NCBI RefSeq assembly: GCF_000813005.1
Contig: NZ_JSYP01000028.1
Location: forward strand, 1-62,344
Direction: 5' to 3'
Length of the DNA stretch: 62,344 nucleotides
DNA from: Flavobacterium sp. KMS
GTDB lineage: Bacteria; Bacteroidota; Bacteroidia; Flavobacteriales; Flavobacteriaceae
The stretch's first letter is position 1; each line of letters begins with the position of its first letter. Both the position numbers and the translations under genes were made by a program. The notes under the pieces are model-generated. The model was not told the origin of the DNA and ran no database searches. It saw nothing but the letters and a program-made list of their open reading frames with translations. Positions 1-8,738 of this stretch are shown piece after piece.

Positions 1-669
1 GTTACTGAATAATCTCCTGCCGGTGCTGTTACAACTCCTGTAGCCGATATAGTTACTCCCGTATTTGGTGTAACAGTATATGTATAAGCTACATCATAAT
101 TGGTAATTGCAAAACTACCATTTGGAGAAGCACAAGTTGTTGGTTGTGTTACAACTCCTAATGTTGGTTGTACTGGTGTAACAGGTTGCGCATTAACTGT
201 TGTACTAGCCGAAGGTGAAATACAAGCTCCTAATGTTGCCGTAACTGTATAGTTACCTTCTGGTGCTGTTACAACTCCTGATGCAGAAACACTTACTCCT
301 GTATTTGGTGTAAAAGTGTATGTGTAAGTCGCATCATAGTTGGTAATTGTGAAACTTCCTGTTGCTGTGGCACATGTAGGCTGAGTTACAGCTCCTAATG
401 TTGGTACAACTGGCGTTACAGGCTGAACATCTATTGTTGAACTAGCCGAAGCTGCCGACGTACATCCTGTATTTGCATCTGTAACTGTTGCTGTATATGT
501 TTCGGCAGGTGCAGTTACAACTCCTCCTGCAGAGATACTAACTCCTGCAGATGGTGTAAAATTATAGGTCTTTGTAGCATCATAATTGGTAATTGTAAAA
601 CTACCTGTAGCAACAGTACACGTTGGTTGTGTTACTGCACCAAATAATGCTATTGCAGGTGTTACTGGT
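1..669 (-). repeat. Tandem ~80-codon repeats inside the giant adhesin
   Basis: Three successive units begin with PVTP (near 669, 424 and 188, read on the minus strand), giving a spacing of about 240 bp. Each contains TQPTC, GSFxITNYD and GVVTAP. The left-most unit is cut by the window edge, so the array probably continues. The units are similar but not identical, as expected for Ig-like modules kept in register by recombination. Confidence 0.8.
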
Positions 670-3518
670 TGTGCACTCACGGTAAAACTAGCTGCTGCAG
701 AGATACATGTTCCTGCAGAAGCAGTAAGATCATAAATACCCGATGCTAATCCTGAGAATATACCGGTTGCATTGGTAACTGCTGGAATTACAGGATTTGT
801 TCCCGTAAGCGTATAGGTAATATCTGGAGCTACTACAGGAGTAAGAACAGTAATAGTACCTGTGCTTAAAGTACAAGTTGGTTCCGTTACATCGGCTGTT
901 GGTGCAGCTGGAGCAGCTGTATTAACAACTGTATAAGTTGACACAGAAGTTCCTGAACATAACCCATTCACAGTATATGTAAATGTAAATGATCCTGTTG
1001 CAGATACTGATGGTGACCAAAGATGACCATTTAAATTTCCGCTTGATGGGTTTGTTGTTTCAACCCACGTTCCATAAGGATCAGCTGTAGCAGGAAGCAA
1101 TGTATTTAAATCTAAAGTAGTAACTGATCTACAAACAGCTGTTGAACTATCTGCCCCAGAATTTGGGTTATCTAAATTTGAGGTTATTTGATAGTCTAAT
1201 ACTACATCTACACAAGATCCAGGAGGAGACGAAGTAAGTCTTACATGATAAGTACCTGTATCGGTAGCTGTATTAAATGTTGGAAAAGATAACGTTGAAG
1301 TAGTACTCAATACAGTTGGATCATTGTCTTTTGTCCAGCTAAAATTAAGATATGGAACTCCATCTACAGAAAGTTTTCCTGTTGTAGAACCATTACATAT
1401 ATTTACGGCTGTTAATTTTGGTAAACCTAGTTTTTCAATATCAAGTAAAGAGTTAACCACATTACCACAGTCATCTGTAATCCTAAAATTATAGATACCA
1501 CCGGTTAAACCGGTAAAAAGACTACTGCTACCATTATTTACTACAAATGGGTTACCATCTTTAGTAGTAATCGCATACGTATAAGGTTCAACACCGTCAT
1601 AACCAGTTATAGAAGCGTTATAATGTACCCCATCTGCACATTTAAACGAATATAAATCTTTCGGTTTCAACCCCATTGTAGCATAATCAAAAGTAGAAAG
1701 AACATCATAACAATTTCTTCCATAACCATAATTAGCAACACCTGGATATAATTCAAGCGTTGTAAAAGTCTTTACTATTCTATAAGTTCCCGGTGCTGTC
1801 CAAGAACCTTGCTGCTGACCATTTATTAATGATTGAGCATTTGATGCACTAGGTACATCGCTGGAAAAACCTCCTGCTGTAGGATGTCCCCAATTATTAC
1901 TTGAAGGATCTTTTATTTGTAGCCAATAAAACACATTTTGATTAGCTTGAACAAGATTATCTCCTGTTACACTCAAATTAACATCAAAACTACCACACTT
2001 TTGAACTTTAGATGCAACTACAGTCCCTTGATCATAACCTATAACAGTCACATCGGTAGGAATGATATGTCCGCAATTATCTGTCGTTTCAACTTTATAT
2101 ATTCCTCCTGCAACATCATCAAAGACAACATTGTATCCGTCTGCAGTAATACGAGATGTAACGTCAACAGGATAAGAACCAGAGAAACCCGAAGGTCCTG
2201 CCAAAATTCTTGCACTTACAAAAGTATATGTTGACGTATTTTGTGATATCGAAAATGTACCATTTCCAGCTCCACAACCTATTCCCTGAAATACCCATAC
2301 ACTCGGAGTTGGAGTAGATACTGTAACCTCTTCATCAATAAAAACATTACAAGCATCCGTTACACGAATCATATAAACCCCATCTGGTATTGGATTTCCA
2401 ACACCTCCTACAAGGTTAGAGTTAGATGGTGCACCAATGGTGTATCCCGGCGGTGCCGATAAAACCTCGTATTGCAAAGTTTTTACCATATATTGAGTGC
2501 CTAAAGAAATATAGGATCCCATACAATCTGCAGGTAAAATCTGAGCAAATACTTCTGCAGGATTATTAATATTTCGTGTAGCAGGAAAGACATTTCCGCA
2601 AGCATCTGTGATCTTTAGATCTAATACAAAAGGTGCAGTATAAAAAGGAATAGAGGTAGTTATGTCCTCAGTACTACTACCAAACCGATTAGGACCTGTA
2701 ATTGTTTTAGAAGTTGTTATGTCTGCTCCTCCACCAGGTGGATGAACAATATAGTCAAACTGAAGCGGGTAAACCATTACGTTACTATCTGCTCCTGCTT
2801 TTATAAATTGTCGAAAATCGCCAAAACCACAAGCACTTCTTTCTGTATTATAACTACTAATACCATTACTACCATCAGCAAATTCTATATTAGGTGTAAA
2901 TACAGTAAGAGTAGCTGTTTGAGTTACAATTTCCCCACAATTATCTGTAACCGACACTACGTAAGAACCTCCGCTAAGACCTGTAAAAGATCCGCTCGAT
3001 TGAGGACCTACATTCATAGGGCCTGTAATTGAATACGCATTAACAGCAGCTGGGTTTCCTGCATTAATCGTGACATTAATTGCGCCTGAATTAGGGCAAG
3101 TCACATCTGTTTTGGTAACAGTAAAACCTAGCGGACTCACATTTGCACTTATATTGCCATCCCAAGTTTGAGAGTTACTCGTGTGTCCGACCATACTTTG
3201 GGTGGCAACGATACGATAAACACCACCGCTTAGTCCCGTCTGAGAATTGCTTGTTGTTGTAACAAGCGCCGTGCTAAAATTTGGAGCTTTGTAGATCGCA
3301 TAGGTAACAGTAGCACCGGGATCTGTTCCCGTAGTACTAAATGCTAATGCGCCATTGTTCCTGCAAGTCTCTGGAGTTGGCGTCACGCTGAGAGTAAATG
3401 TAGGCAAGGTCACTTGCGCTTGCATTGCAAAATTCACCAGTAGAAATAGCAATAAAACCGATCTACGGTGAAAAACCTTTGCCAAGCAGGATTTTTTAAT
3501 TAAAGTAATTTTTTTCAT
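1..3518 (-). CDS. Giant secreted repeat adhesin (T9SS/gliding type), C-terminus beyond window
   Basis: The frame is open from an ATG at 3518 to the left edge, giving at least 1171 residues. The N-terminus MKKITLIKKSCLAK is followed by a hydrophobic stretch and a signal-peptidase-like site (NFAMQAQ). The mature part is a string of beta-sandwich modules with recurring phrases such as TGLSGGxYxVxVTDNCG, like the SprB-type and Ig/PKD-like repeats of flavobacterial surface proteins. Near the left edge it passes into tandem repeats of about 80 residues. The presumed T9SS sorting domain would lie outside the window. Such proteins are exported by the type IX system and displayed on the surface or secreted, often for adhesion or gliding. 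I infer that role from architecture only; no enzyme domain is visible. Confidence 0.88.
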   Translation of the reverse strand, partial: MKKITLIKKSCLAKVFHRRSVLLLFLLVNFAMQAQVTLPTFTLSVTPTPETCRNNGALAFSTTGTDPGATVTYAIYKAPNFSTALVTTTSNSQTGLSGGVYRIVATQSMVGHTSNSQTWDGNISANVSPLGFTVTKTDVTCPNSGAINVTINAGNPAAVNAYSITGPMNVGPQSSGSFTGLSGGSYVVSVTDNCGEIVTQTATLTVFTPNIEFADGSNGISSYNTERSACGFGDFRQFIKAGADSNVMVYPLQFDYIVHPPGGGADITTSKTITGPNRFGSSTEDITTSIPFYTAPFVLDLKITDACGNVFPATRNINNPAEVFAQILPADCMGSYISLGTQYMVKTLQYEVLSAPPGYTIGAPSNSNLVGGVGNPIPDGVYMIRVTDACNVFIDEEVTVSTPTPSVWVFQGIGCGAGNGTFSISQNTSTYTFVSARILAGPSGFSGSYPVDVTSRITADGYNVVFDDVAGGIYKVETTDNCGHIIPTDVTVIGYDQGTVVASKVQKCGSFDVNLSVTGDNLVQANQNVFYWLQIKDPSSNNWGHPTAGGFSSDVPSASNAQSLINGQQQGSWTAPGTYRIVKTFTTLELYPGVANYGYGRNCYDVLSTFDYATMGLKPKDLYSFKCADGVHYNASITGYDGVEPYTYAITTKDGNPFVVNNGSSSLFTGLTGGIYNFRITDDCGNVVNSLLDIEKLGLPKLTAVNICNGSTTGKLSVDGVPYLNFSWTKDNDPTVLSTTSTLSFPTFNTATDTGTYHVRLTSSPPGSCVDVVLDYQITSNLDNPNSGADSSTAVCRSVTTLDLNTLLPATADPYGTWVETTNPSSGNLNGHLWSPSVSATGSFTFTYTVNGLCSGTSVSTYTVVNTAAPAAPTADVTEPTCTLSTGTITVLTPVVAPDITYTLTGTNPVIPAVTNATGIFSGLASGIYDLTASAGTCISAAASFTVSAQPVTPAIALFGAVTQPTCTVATGSFTITNYDATKTYNFTPSAGVSISAGGVVTAPAETYTATVTDANTGCTSAASASSTIDVQPVTPVVPTLGAVTQPTCATATGSFTITNYDATYTYTFTPNTGVSVSASGVVTAPEGNYTVTATLGACISPSASTTVNAQPVTPVQPTLGVVTQPTTCASPNGSFAITNYDVAYTYTVTPNTGVTISATGVVTAPAGDYSV

Positions 3519-3566
3519 GTTTCGCAGTTATAAAGTTTTTAAATTGATTTAAAATTGGGCTTAATG

Positions 3567-3746
3567 TTAATAACTGATCAGTGTTGTCAAGAATGACTGT
3601 GTAGTACTATAAGCACTATTGTTACCACTAGCCGTTACTTGATGATTCGGCATTTGTAATCCATGTCGAATACTAATTGGTTTAAATATTTTATAAAACA
3701 ATTTAGCCCAAGGCACAAAGCGCCTCAAAAAAATAGAATGATCCAT
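3567..3746 (-). CDS. Putative 59-aa small protein upstream of the adhesin
   Basis: An ATG at 3746 opens a 59-codon frame ending at TAA 3567, 48 bp before the adhesin start and on the same strand. The peptide begins MDHSIFLRRFVPWAK, is basic in its first half and Ser/Thr-rich in its last third, and has no signal peptide or transmembrane segment. I do not recognise it. Position and orientation suggest co-transcription with the adhesin gene, but chance is not excluded for an ORF this short in AT-rich DNA. Confidence 0.35.
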   Translation of the reverse strand: MDHSIFLRRFVPWAKLFYKIFKPISIRHGLQMPNHQVTASGNNSAYSTTQSFLTTLISY

Positions 3747-4421
3747 AATATATAAGTTGTTTAAAAATTACATGCGTAATAAGCGATTACTGCTATTAGC
3801 TATAGATTTAAGATTTATCTGGTACTGAAATTGTCATATTGCATCATGCCTAAAAACGTTAAGAAAAACAAGTTTCTTTGCGATTTTGGTCAATAACAAT
3901 ACCCATAAGGATATCTTAAATTTTTAGTTTGTGTTAATAACTCAGTAATTCTTTTAGAAGAAAATAAAATTTAGGTTTGTACTTGTGTTACTTTTTTTTT
4001 AACAAGTAAAAAACTAAAAAATTTTCTCAATAGCTCTTGAGGTTAAGTAAGCAATTTATAATGTGAGATTGATTTGGGGACAATATTCACACTACATAAA
4101 AACGTTAGGCAAACATATTATAAAAACTAGGTAACATCCTAAAAAACACATACCACATAGGTACTCATACGTTTATAAAACAGACACTTAATGTTTTACA
4201 AGTTTAAAAATAACAGCGTATAATAAGATTCGGCGTTTTAATATTCCAAAAAGAAAATAAGGAATTTATATATAAATATATTTAAATTGTATTACAATGA
4301 ATATTTTTTTTTAATATTTTTTTAGTAGTAAATATCAAATTAAAAAAAACCTTATTACAATTAAGATGACATGTTAATAAAAAACTATTTAAATTTTGAA
4401 GAGAAGCAATAAACATTTTAT
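3747..4421. other. AT-rich intergenic region, no gene seen
   Basis: This stretch of about 675 bases is very AT-rich with long A and T runs and has no coding pattern on either strand. It should hold the promoter for the leftward 59-aa ORF/adhesin pair; I could not pin down a convincing TTTG/TAnnTTTG pair. Confidence 0.5.
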
Positions 4422-4946
4422 CTATTTTAAAAGTTGCACTGCAATTTCATTTTCCTGAAGAATTGCATAATCAAGAGCCGTTTTACTAAACCTATCTCGT
4501 ATTGTTTTATCAGCTCCTTTATCAAGTAGAATTTTTATTATTGAATCAGCGCCAAAAGTTGCTGCAAAAATTAGTGCAGTTGCTCCATTATAATTTCTTT
4601 GGTTTATGGCTGCATTATGATTCAATAATAGTTGAACCATTTTATCCAATCGTTTAAAGCACACTCCCATAAGTGCCGTATTCCCCATTTTATCCTGAAT
4701 GTTAGGGTTCGCCCCTTTTTTTAACAACAATTCGGCAACTTCAAAATTGTCGTTATAGCATGCTATTATTAATGCAGTACTCCCTCTTTCATCCACACTA
4801 TTAATATCTTTATCTTCAACTAACTGCTTGTTCAATAGTTTGACATTATTGGTACGTGCAGCTGTAAAAATATCTTCTTGAGCAAAAGCTATAAAAGATG
4901 TAAATAGCATTAAAAGCAAAATATGCATATTGTGTTTTGTCTTCAT
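4422..4946 (-). CDS. Exported ankyrin-repeat protein (AnkB-like catalase partner)
   Basis: This 174-aa protein has an N-terminal signal peptide (hydrophobic residues about 8-21, ending FIAFAQ). About four ankyrin repeats follow, visible as GSTALIIACYNDN, GNTALMGVCF, GATALIFAATFG and KTALDYAI, each followed by a helix and an LLLxxGA-type turn. It lies directly downstream of the catalase gene on the same strand. Catalase-ankyrin pairs are known from other bacteria (katB/ankB of Pseudomonas aeruginosa), where the ankyrin protein is needed for full periplasmic catalase activity. The signal peptides on both proteins fit a periplasmic site of action. A hairpin terminator lies between the two genes, so expression would need read-through or its own promoter. 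Confidence 0.82.
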   Translation of the reverse strand: MKTKHNMHILLLMLFTSFIAFAQEDIFTAARTNNVKLLNKQLVEDKDINSVDERGSTALIIACYNDNFEVAELLLKKGANPNIQDKMGNTALMGVCFKRLDKMVQLLLNHNAAINQRNYNGATALIFAATFGADSIIKILLDKGADKTIRDRFSKTALDYAILQENEIAVQLLK

Positions 4947-5010
4947 TTTCTTGATGTATTATAAATTAGTATAGCCATAAAAACTATTGATTTAGTTATG
5001 AGTGGAGTAG

Positions 5011-5053
5011 AAAAAAGGAGTTCATTTAATTAAAAATTGAACTCCTTTTTTTT
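5011..5053 (-). terminator. Hairpin terminator after catalase gene
   Basis: An inverted repeat (GGAGTTCA at 5017-5024, TGAACTCC at 5038-5045) is flanked by A6 on the left and T8 on the right, so it can act in either direction. It sits between the catalase stop and the ankyrin gene. Confidence 0.8.
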
Positions 5054-5089
5054 AGAGTGATATTACTTCTAAATGTATATCTGAACTGT

Positions 5090-6610
5090 TTATCTTAAAA
5101 ACATTTTTTCTACATCCTCTCTAGATAAACCAAGTTCCTTTGCCAAACGTTTTCCATAATCAGTATCAGCCATATAAAAATAACCAACCATTTTCTTAAC
5201 CACATCTTTATTGGCTACACCTTTTAAATCACCCGATAGATTACTTATAAGATTTTGCTTTTCTTTTTCATTTAGAGAACGGTAAAATTCACCCGCTTGT
5301 TTAAAATCGTTCGGCTTACTAATTTTTTGTTGAACAGTAGTTGTATTCACAAAGCTTGATTTTGAATACTCATAATTTTCGTTATCGATAAAACCATTTT
5401 TAGAAACACTAGGCTCATAGTTAATATCTCCATTTCCTTTCTTTGTAGAAAAAGCACCATCCTGATTATTAGTAACTACTGCTACTTTAGAGGCATTTAT
5501 AGGTAATTGCTGAAAATTTGCTCCTATCCTGTATCGTTGTGTGTCAAAATAAGAAAACAAACGTCCTTGTAATAACTTATCTTCCGATGGTTCTATTCCG
5601 GGTACTAATGTTCCTGGTGAGAATGCCGACTGTTCTACTTCCTGAAAGAAATTATCCGGAACTCTGTTTAAAGTCATTTTCCCAACCAACTGTAAGGGAA
5701 TCATACTTTCAGGCCACACTTTAGTAGGATCTAACGGGTTGATATCCAATTTATCAAAGTCCCTAGGTTTTAATAATTGTACATAAAGTTCCCATGACGG
5801 ATACTTCTCCATCTTTATGTTTTCATATAAATCTACTGTAGCGTGCTGAAAGTCTTTACCTTGCATTTCGGTAGCTTCTGCAGCTGTTAGATTTTTTACT
5901 CCTTGTAGAGATTTCCATGTATATTTTACGTAGGTTACTTCGCCCCCATCATTAACCCATTTAAAAGCATGTACTCCAGAACCATCCATTTGTCTGTAAT
6001 TAGCAGGTATTCCGTAATCAGAGTAAACACGTGTAAGCATATGTGTTCCTTCGGGAATGTTACTAAAAAAATCAAAAACTCTGCTTGCATCCTGCTTGTT
6101 AGTCACGGGTGATGGCTTGAAAGCATGCACCATGTCAGGAAATTTAATCGCATCACGAATAAAAAATACAGGCAAATTATTACCTACCAAATCATAATTC
6201 CCTTGATCTGTGTAAAATTTAGTAGCAAATCCTCTTGGATCTCTCAAAGTCTCCGGCGAACCTGTACCGTGTACAACAGTAGAAAAACGTACAAAAACAG
6301 GAGTCTTCTTCCCTTTTTCAAATAATGAAGCTCTTGTATAGCCTGAGAAATCTCCCGATGCTATAAATTCGCCATAAGCTCCAGTACCTCTTGCATGAAC
6401 TACTCTTTCGGGTATGCGTTCTCTATCAAAAGAAGCCAGTTTTTCGATTAAATGAATATCCTCTAATAAAACCTGTCCGTTCTGACCGATTGTTTTTGAA
6501 TTTTGATTATCACCAACAGGAGTACCTGTATTAGTTGTAATCTGCTTTTGTTGTGCCATTATTGATATTGATGACATAACCAAAGCATACAGAATTGATC
6601 TTTTTTTCAT
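5090..6610 (-). CDS. katA: Periplasmic monofunctional heme catalase
   Basis: This 506-aa clade-3-type catalase disproportionates hydrogen peroxide. The motifs are textbook: distal His72 in RVVHARGTGAYG, Asn144/145 in DLVGNNLPVFF, and the proximal heme ligand Tyr354 in RLFSYFDTQRYRIG. The start is taken at the ATG at 6610: an in-frame TTG at 6634 would overlap the predicted -7 promoter box. With this start the protein opens with a signal peptide (MKKRSILYALVMSSISIMAQ), so it should be periplasmic, unlike most bacterial catalases. The ankyrin gene follows downstream. Length matches the small-subunit family. Confidence 0.95.
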   Translation of the reverse strand: MKKRSILYALVMSSISIMAQQKQITTNTGTPVGDNQNSKTIGQNGQVLLEDIHLIEKLASFDRERIPERVVHARGTGAYGEFIASGDFSGYTRASLFEKGKKTPVFVRFSTVVHGTGSPETLRDPRGFATKFYTDQGNYDLVGNNLPVFFIRDAIKFPDMVHAFKPSPVTNKQDASRVFDFFSNIPEGTHMLTRVYSDYGIPANYRQMDGSGVHAFKWVNDGGEVTYVKYTWKSLQGVKNLTAAEATEMQGKDFQHATVDLYENIKMEKYPSWELYVQLLKPRDFDKLDINPLDPTKVWPESMIPLQLVGKMTLNRVPDNFFQEVEQSAFSPGTLVPGIEPSEDKLLQGRLFSYFDTQRYRIGANFQQLPINASKVAVVTNNQDGAFSTKKGNGDINYEPSVSKNGFIDNENYEYSKSSFVNTTTVQQKISKPNDFKQAGEFYRSLNEKEKQNLISNLSGDLKGVANKDVVKKMVGYFYMADTDYGKRLAKELGLSREDVEKMFLR

Positions 6611-6631
6611 ATAGCATTTTGTTTTAGAGGA

Positions 6632-6663
6632 CAAATGTATATGAGCACATTTATAAATTCAAA
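6632..6663 (-). promoter_or_regulatory. Bacteroidota-type promoter of the catalase gene
   Basis: On the minus strand TTTG (plus 6660-6663) is separated by 20 nt from TACATTTG (plus 6632-6639), matching the flavobacterial -33 TTTG / -7 TAnnTTTG consensus. The ATG at 6610 would then have a short leader of about 15 nt. No PerR or OxyR operator could be assigned by eye. Confidence 0.65.
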
Positions 6664-7016
6664 CTGATAAAAACAATGTTGACATAGGCAAAACCTAACA
6701 CCTTGGATGCATATTGATTATATGATATAACCTGTAAAATCGCTGCTTTTTTTGTCACAAAAGTTTAGGAGCTCTATCTTCATTTACGCTACTTTCAGTA
6801 CTTTTTTAGATGTTTACATAATGTGTTAAACAACGTTTTCTAAACTACTGCTCAAACTTTACCGAAAGAGCGTGATCCGAGTTACTAATTTTTCCATTAA
6901 CATAGACAAAAAAAACAGTGCTTATCAAAATGGTATGTATTGGCAGTGCTTTGGTATCTGGTATCGCTAGTCTAAGTTTTAATTTTGTCAGATATAAATT
7001 TTAAAATAAAAATAAA
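6664..7016. other. Divergent intergenic region between catalase and hydrolase
   Basis: No ORF is supported here. A TAATTTTG box at 6980-6987 lies 30 nt before the hydrolase ATG and could be its -7 element. The nearest upstream TTTG is at 6950-6953, 26 nt away and a little far, so the promoter call is tentative. Confidence 0.4.
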
Positions 7017-7559
7017 ATGAATAAGGCATTATTATTAATTGATATACAGAAAGAATATTTTGAAAACGGAGCATTAGAACTTGTAAATCCTATTGCCGCA
7101 AGTGAAAACGCTAAGAAACTATTGGAACATTTTAGAAAAGAAAATGAGACTATTATTCATGTTCAGCATATATCCGGAGAAGGTGCTCCCATTTTTGTTG
7201 CTGGCACAAAAGGAGTGGATATTCATGAAAATGTAAAACCGTTAGCAGGAGAAAAAGTAATTACAAAACAGTTTCCTAATAGTTTTAGAGGGACTGATTT
7301 ATTAGAATATCTTCAGTCAAAGGAAATAACACATTTGATAATCGCAGGAATGATGACTCATATGTGTATTGACGCAGGAACAAGAGCTGCTGTTGACTTT
7401 GGATTTGAATGTACTGTAATTGGAGATGCCTGTGCTACATTGAATCTTCAAATAAATGGTCAGGAAGTTAAGGCTGCAGATGTTCATAATGCATTTTTGG
7501 CGGCACTGGAATTCTTTTACGCAAAAATTACAACAACAGAAGATTATTTGCTGTCGTAA
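7017..7559 (+). CDS. Isochorismatase-family cysteine hydrolase
   Basis: This 180-aa cytosolic enzyme has the isochorismatase/nicotinamidase fold. The expected catalytic triad is visible: Asp9 (LLLIDIQKEYF), Lys84 (VITKQFPNSF) and nucleophile Cys117 in GMMTHMCIDAGTRAA, with the typical non-proline cis-peptide before it. Small single-domain members act on pyrazinamide/nicotinamide, N-carbamoylsarcosine or unknown amides, and the substrate cannot be told from sequence. It stands alone, closed by its own terminator. The AraC regulator downstream is on the same strand but separately promoted. Confidence 0.88.
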   Translation: MNKALLLIDIQKEYFENGALELVNPIAASENAKKLLEHFRKENETIIHVQHISGEGAPIFVAGTKGVDIHENVKPLAGEKVITKQFPNSFRGTDLLEYLQSKEITHLIIAGMMTHMCIDAGTRAAVDFGFECTVIGDACATLNLQINGQEVKAADVHNAFLAALEFFYAKITTTEDYLLS

Positions 7560-7596
7560 AATAAAGAGCAAATTAAGGGATCCCTTTTATAAAATG

Positions 7597-7628
7597 AGCT
7601 GTAATTTATTACAGCTTATTTTTTTTCG
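7597..7628 (+). terminator. Rho-independent terminator after the hydrolase
   Basis: AGCTGTAA (7597-7604) pairs with TTACAGCT (7609-7616) over a TTTA loop and is followed by an 8-T run. It lies 38 bases after the hydrolase stop. Confidence 0.82.
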
Positions 7629-7738
7629 TTGGAAGTAATTTGTAAATGAAGTTGTAAATTTGCTTTAATTATAATATTTGAGCACCTCTTAAAGAAAGTA
7701 ATAAGGAACAGACTCCAATACATTAACTAATTAAAAAA

Positions 7739-8611
7739 ATGAAAACGGTCAAATTTCATAAAACAGAATGTGGTGTTGAAGTGCTTCTAAATGTATTGCA
7801 CGGCGATATGCTGAGCGAAAGATATCTAGAGCGCGATACTTACAATACTGATTTTTTTGAAATATTGCTTTTTAAGACTGCCAAAGGATCTCTGATTTTA
7901 AATCAGCAGAAGATCGATATAAGGGACAATACAATTGTTTTTATTTCTCCCTTTCAAAAAAGGCAATGGACTTTAGAGAAAGAGGGATTGGATTATACAG
8001 TTCTGGTTTTTCAGGAAAATTTTCTTAATGATTTTTTCTCAGACAAATTCTTTACGTACCGCCTTTTGTATTTCTATCAATTGAATTATCCTTTAAATAT
8101 TAGTATTGAAAAGGAAGAACTTCAAAAAGCACTTGGTCAGCTTATGGAAATTAAATACGAACTTGTTAATAGCAAAACAGATAGTATTCATATTATACGA
8201 TCTCTTACTTATTACCTACTTTTGAAGTTTAACAGAATATATGCTAATGCAAATAATCTTTCAATTGATAGGGCAGAAAATAACTTTGCATACCAATTTA
8301 AACAGTTATTGGAAATACATATTAGGCAGAAACAGCGAATTGACTACTATGCCGATTTATTAAATGTGAGCAGGATTACAATTAACACTTGTGTGAAAAA
8401 GCAGTTTAATGTAACCGCGACAGAGCTTATAAAACAAAGACTGCTTTTTGAGATAAAAAATGACCTGATACATTCCGGAAAGACTATTGCTGAGATTGCT
8501 TATGATCTTCATTTTTCTGAACCTGGACACATGATGCGATTTTTTAAAACACAGACAGGGATAACCAGCAGTCAGTTCCTCTCAGATTACCAAAATGGTA
8601 TATTTTCATAA
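7739..8611 (+). CDS. AraC-family transcriptional regulator
   Basis: This 290-aa DNA-binding protein has an N-terminal cupin-like sensor (about residues 1-150) and a C-terminal AraC/XylS double helix-turn-helix (about 185-285), with RIDYYADLLNVSRITINTCVK in the first HTH and KTIAEIAYDLHFSEPGHMMRFF in the second. A TAAATTTG box about 75 nt upstream could be its -7 element. It precedes a MATE transporter on the same strand (127 bp gap), a common regulator-exporter pairing, so the transporter is a plausible target. The effector is unknown. Confidence 0.9.
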   Translation: MKTVKFHKTECGVEVLLNVLHGDMLSERYLERDTYNTDFFEILLFKTAKGSLILNQQKIDIRDNTIVFISPFQKRQWTLEKEGLDYTVLVFQENFLNDFFSDKFFTYRLLYFYQLNYPLNISIEKEELQKALGQLMEIKYELVNSKTDSIHIIRSLTYYLLLKFNRIYANANNLSIDRAENNFAYQFKQLLEIHIRQKQRIDYYADLLNVSRITINTCVKKQFNVTATELIKQRLLFEIKNDLIHSGKTIAEIAYDLHFSEPGHMMRFFKTQTGITSSQFLSDYQNGIFS

Positions 8612-8738
8612 CATTTTATAAGGGTATTACAGAATAAGATAAATTTACAACAAAAGAATTACTATACTTTAAATGAAAGTTTACAGCATGGTAATTTCAA
8701 TACATTTAAATCTGCCTCGAGGCAATTAATTTTTCAAT

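Noticed and set aside
1938..3032. Plus-strand frames of about 97 aa over the giant adhesin
   Set aside because: Antisense shadows rich in Ile/Thr/Asn/Cys, produced by the repeat codon pattern of the minus-strand gene.
6610..6634. Upstream TTG start for the catalase
   Set aside because: It would overlap the predicted -7 promoter box; ATG 6610 gives a proper signal peptide.
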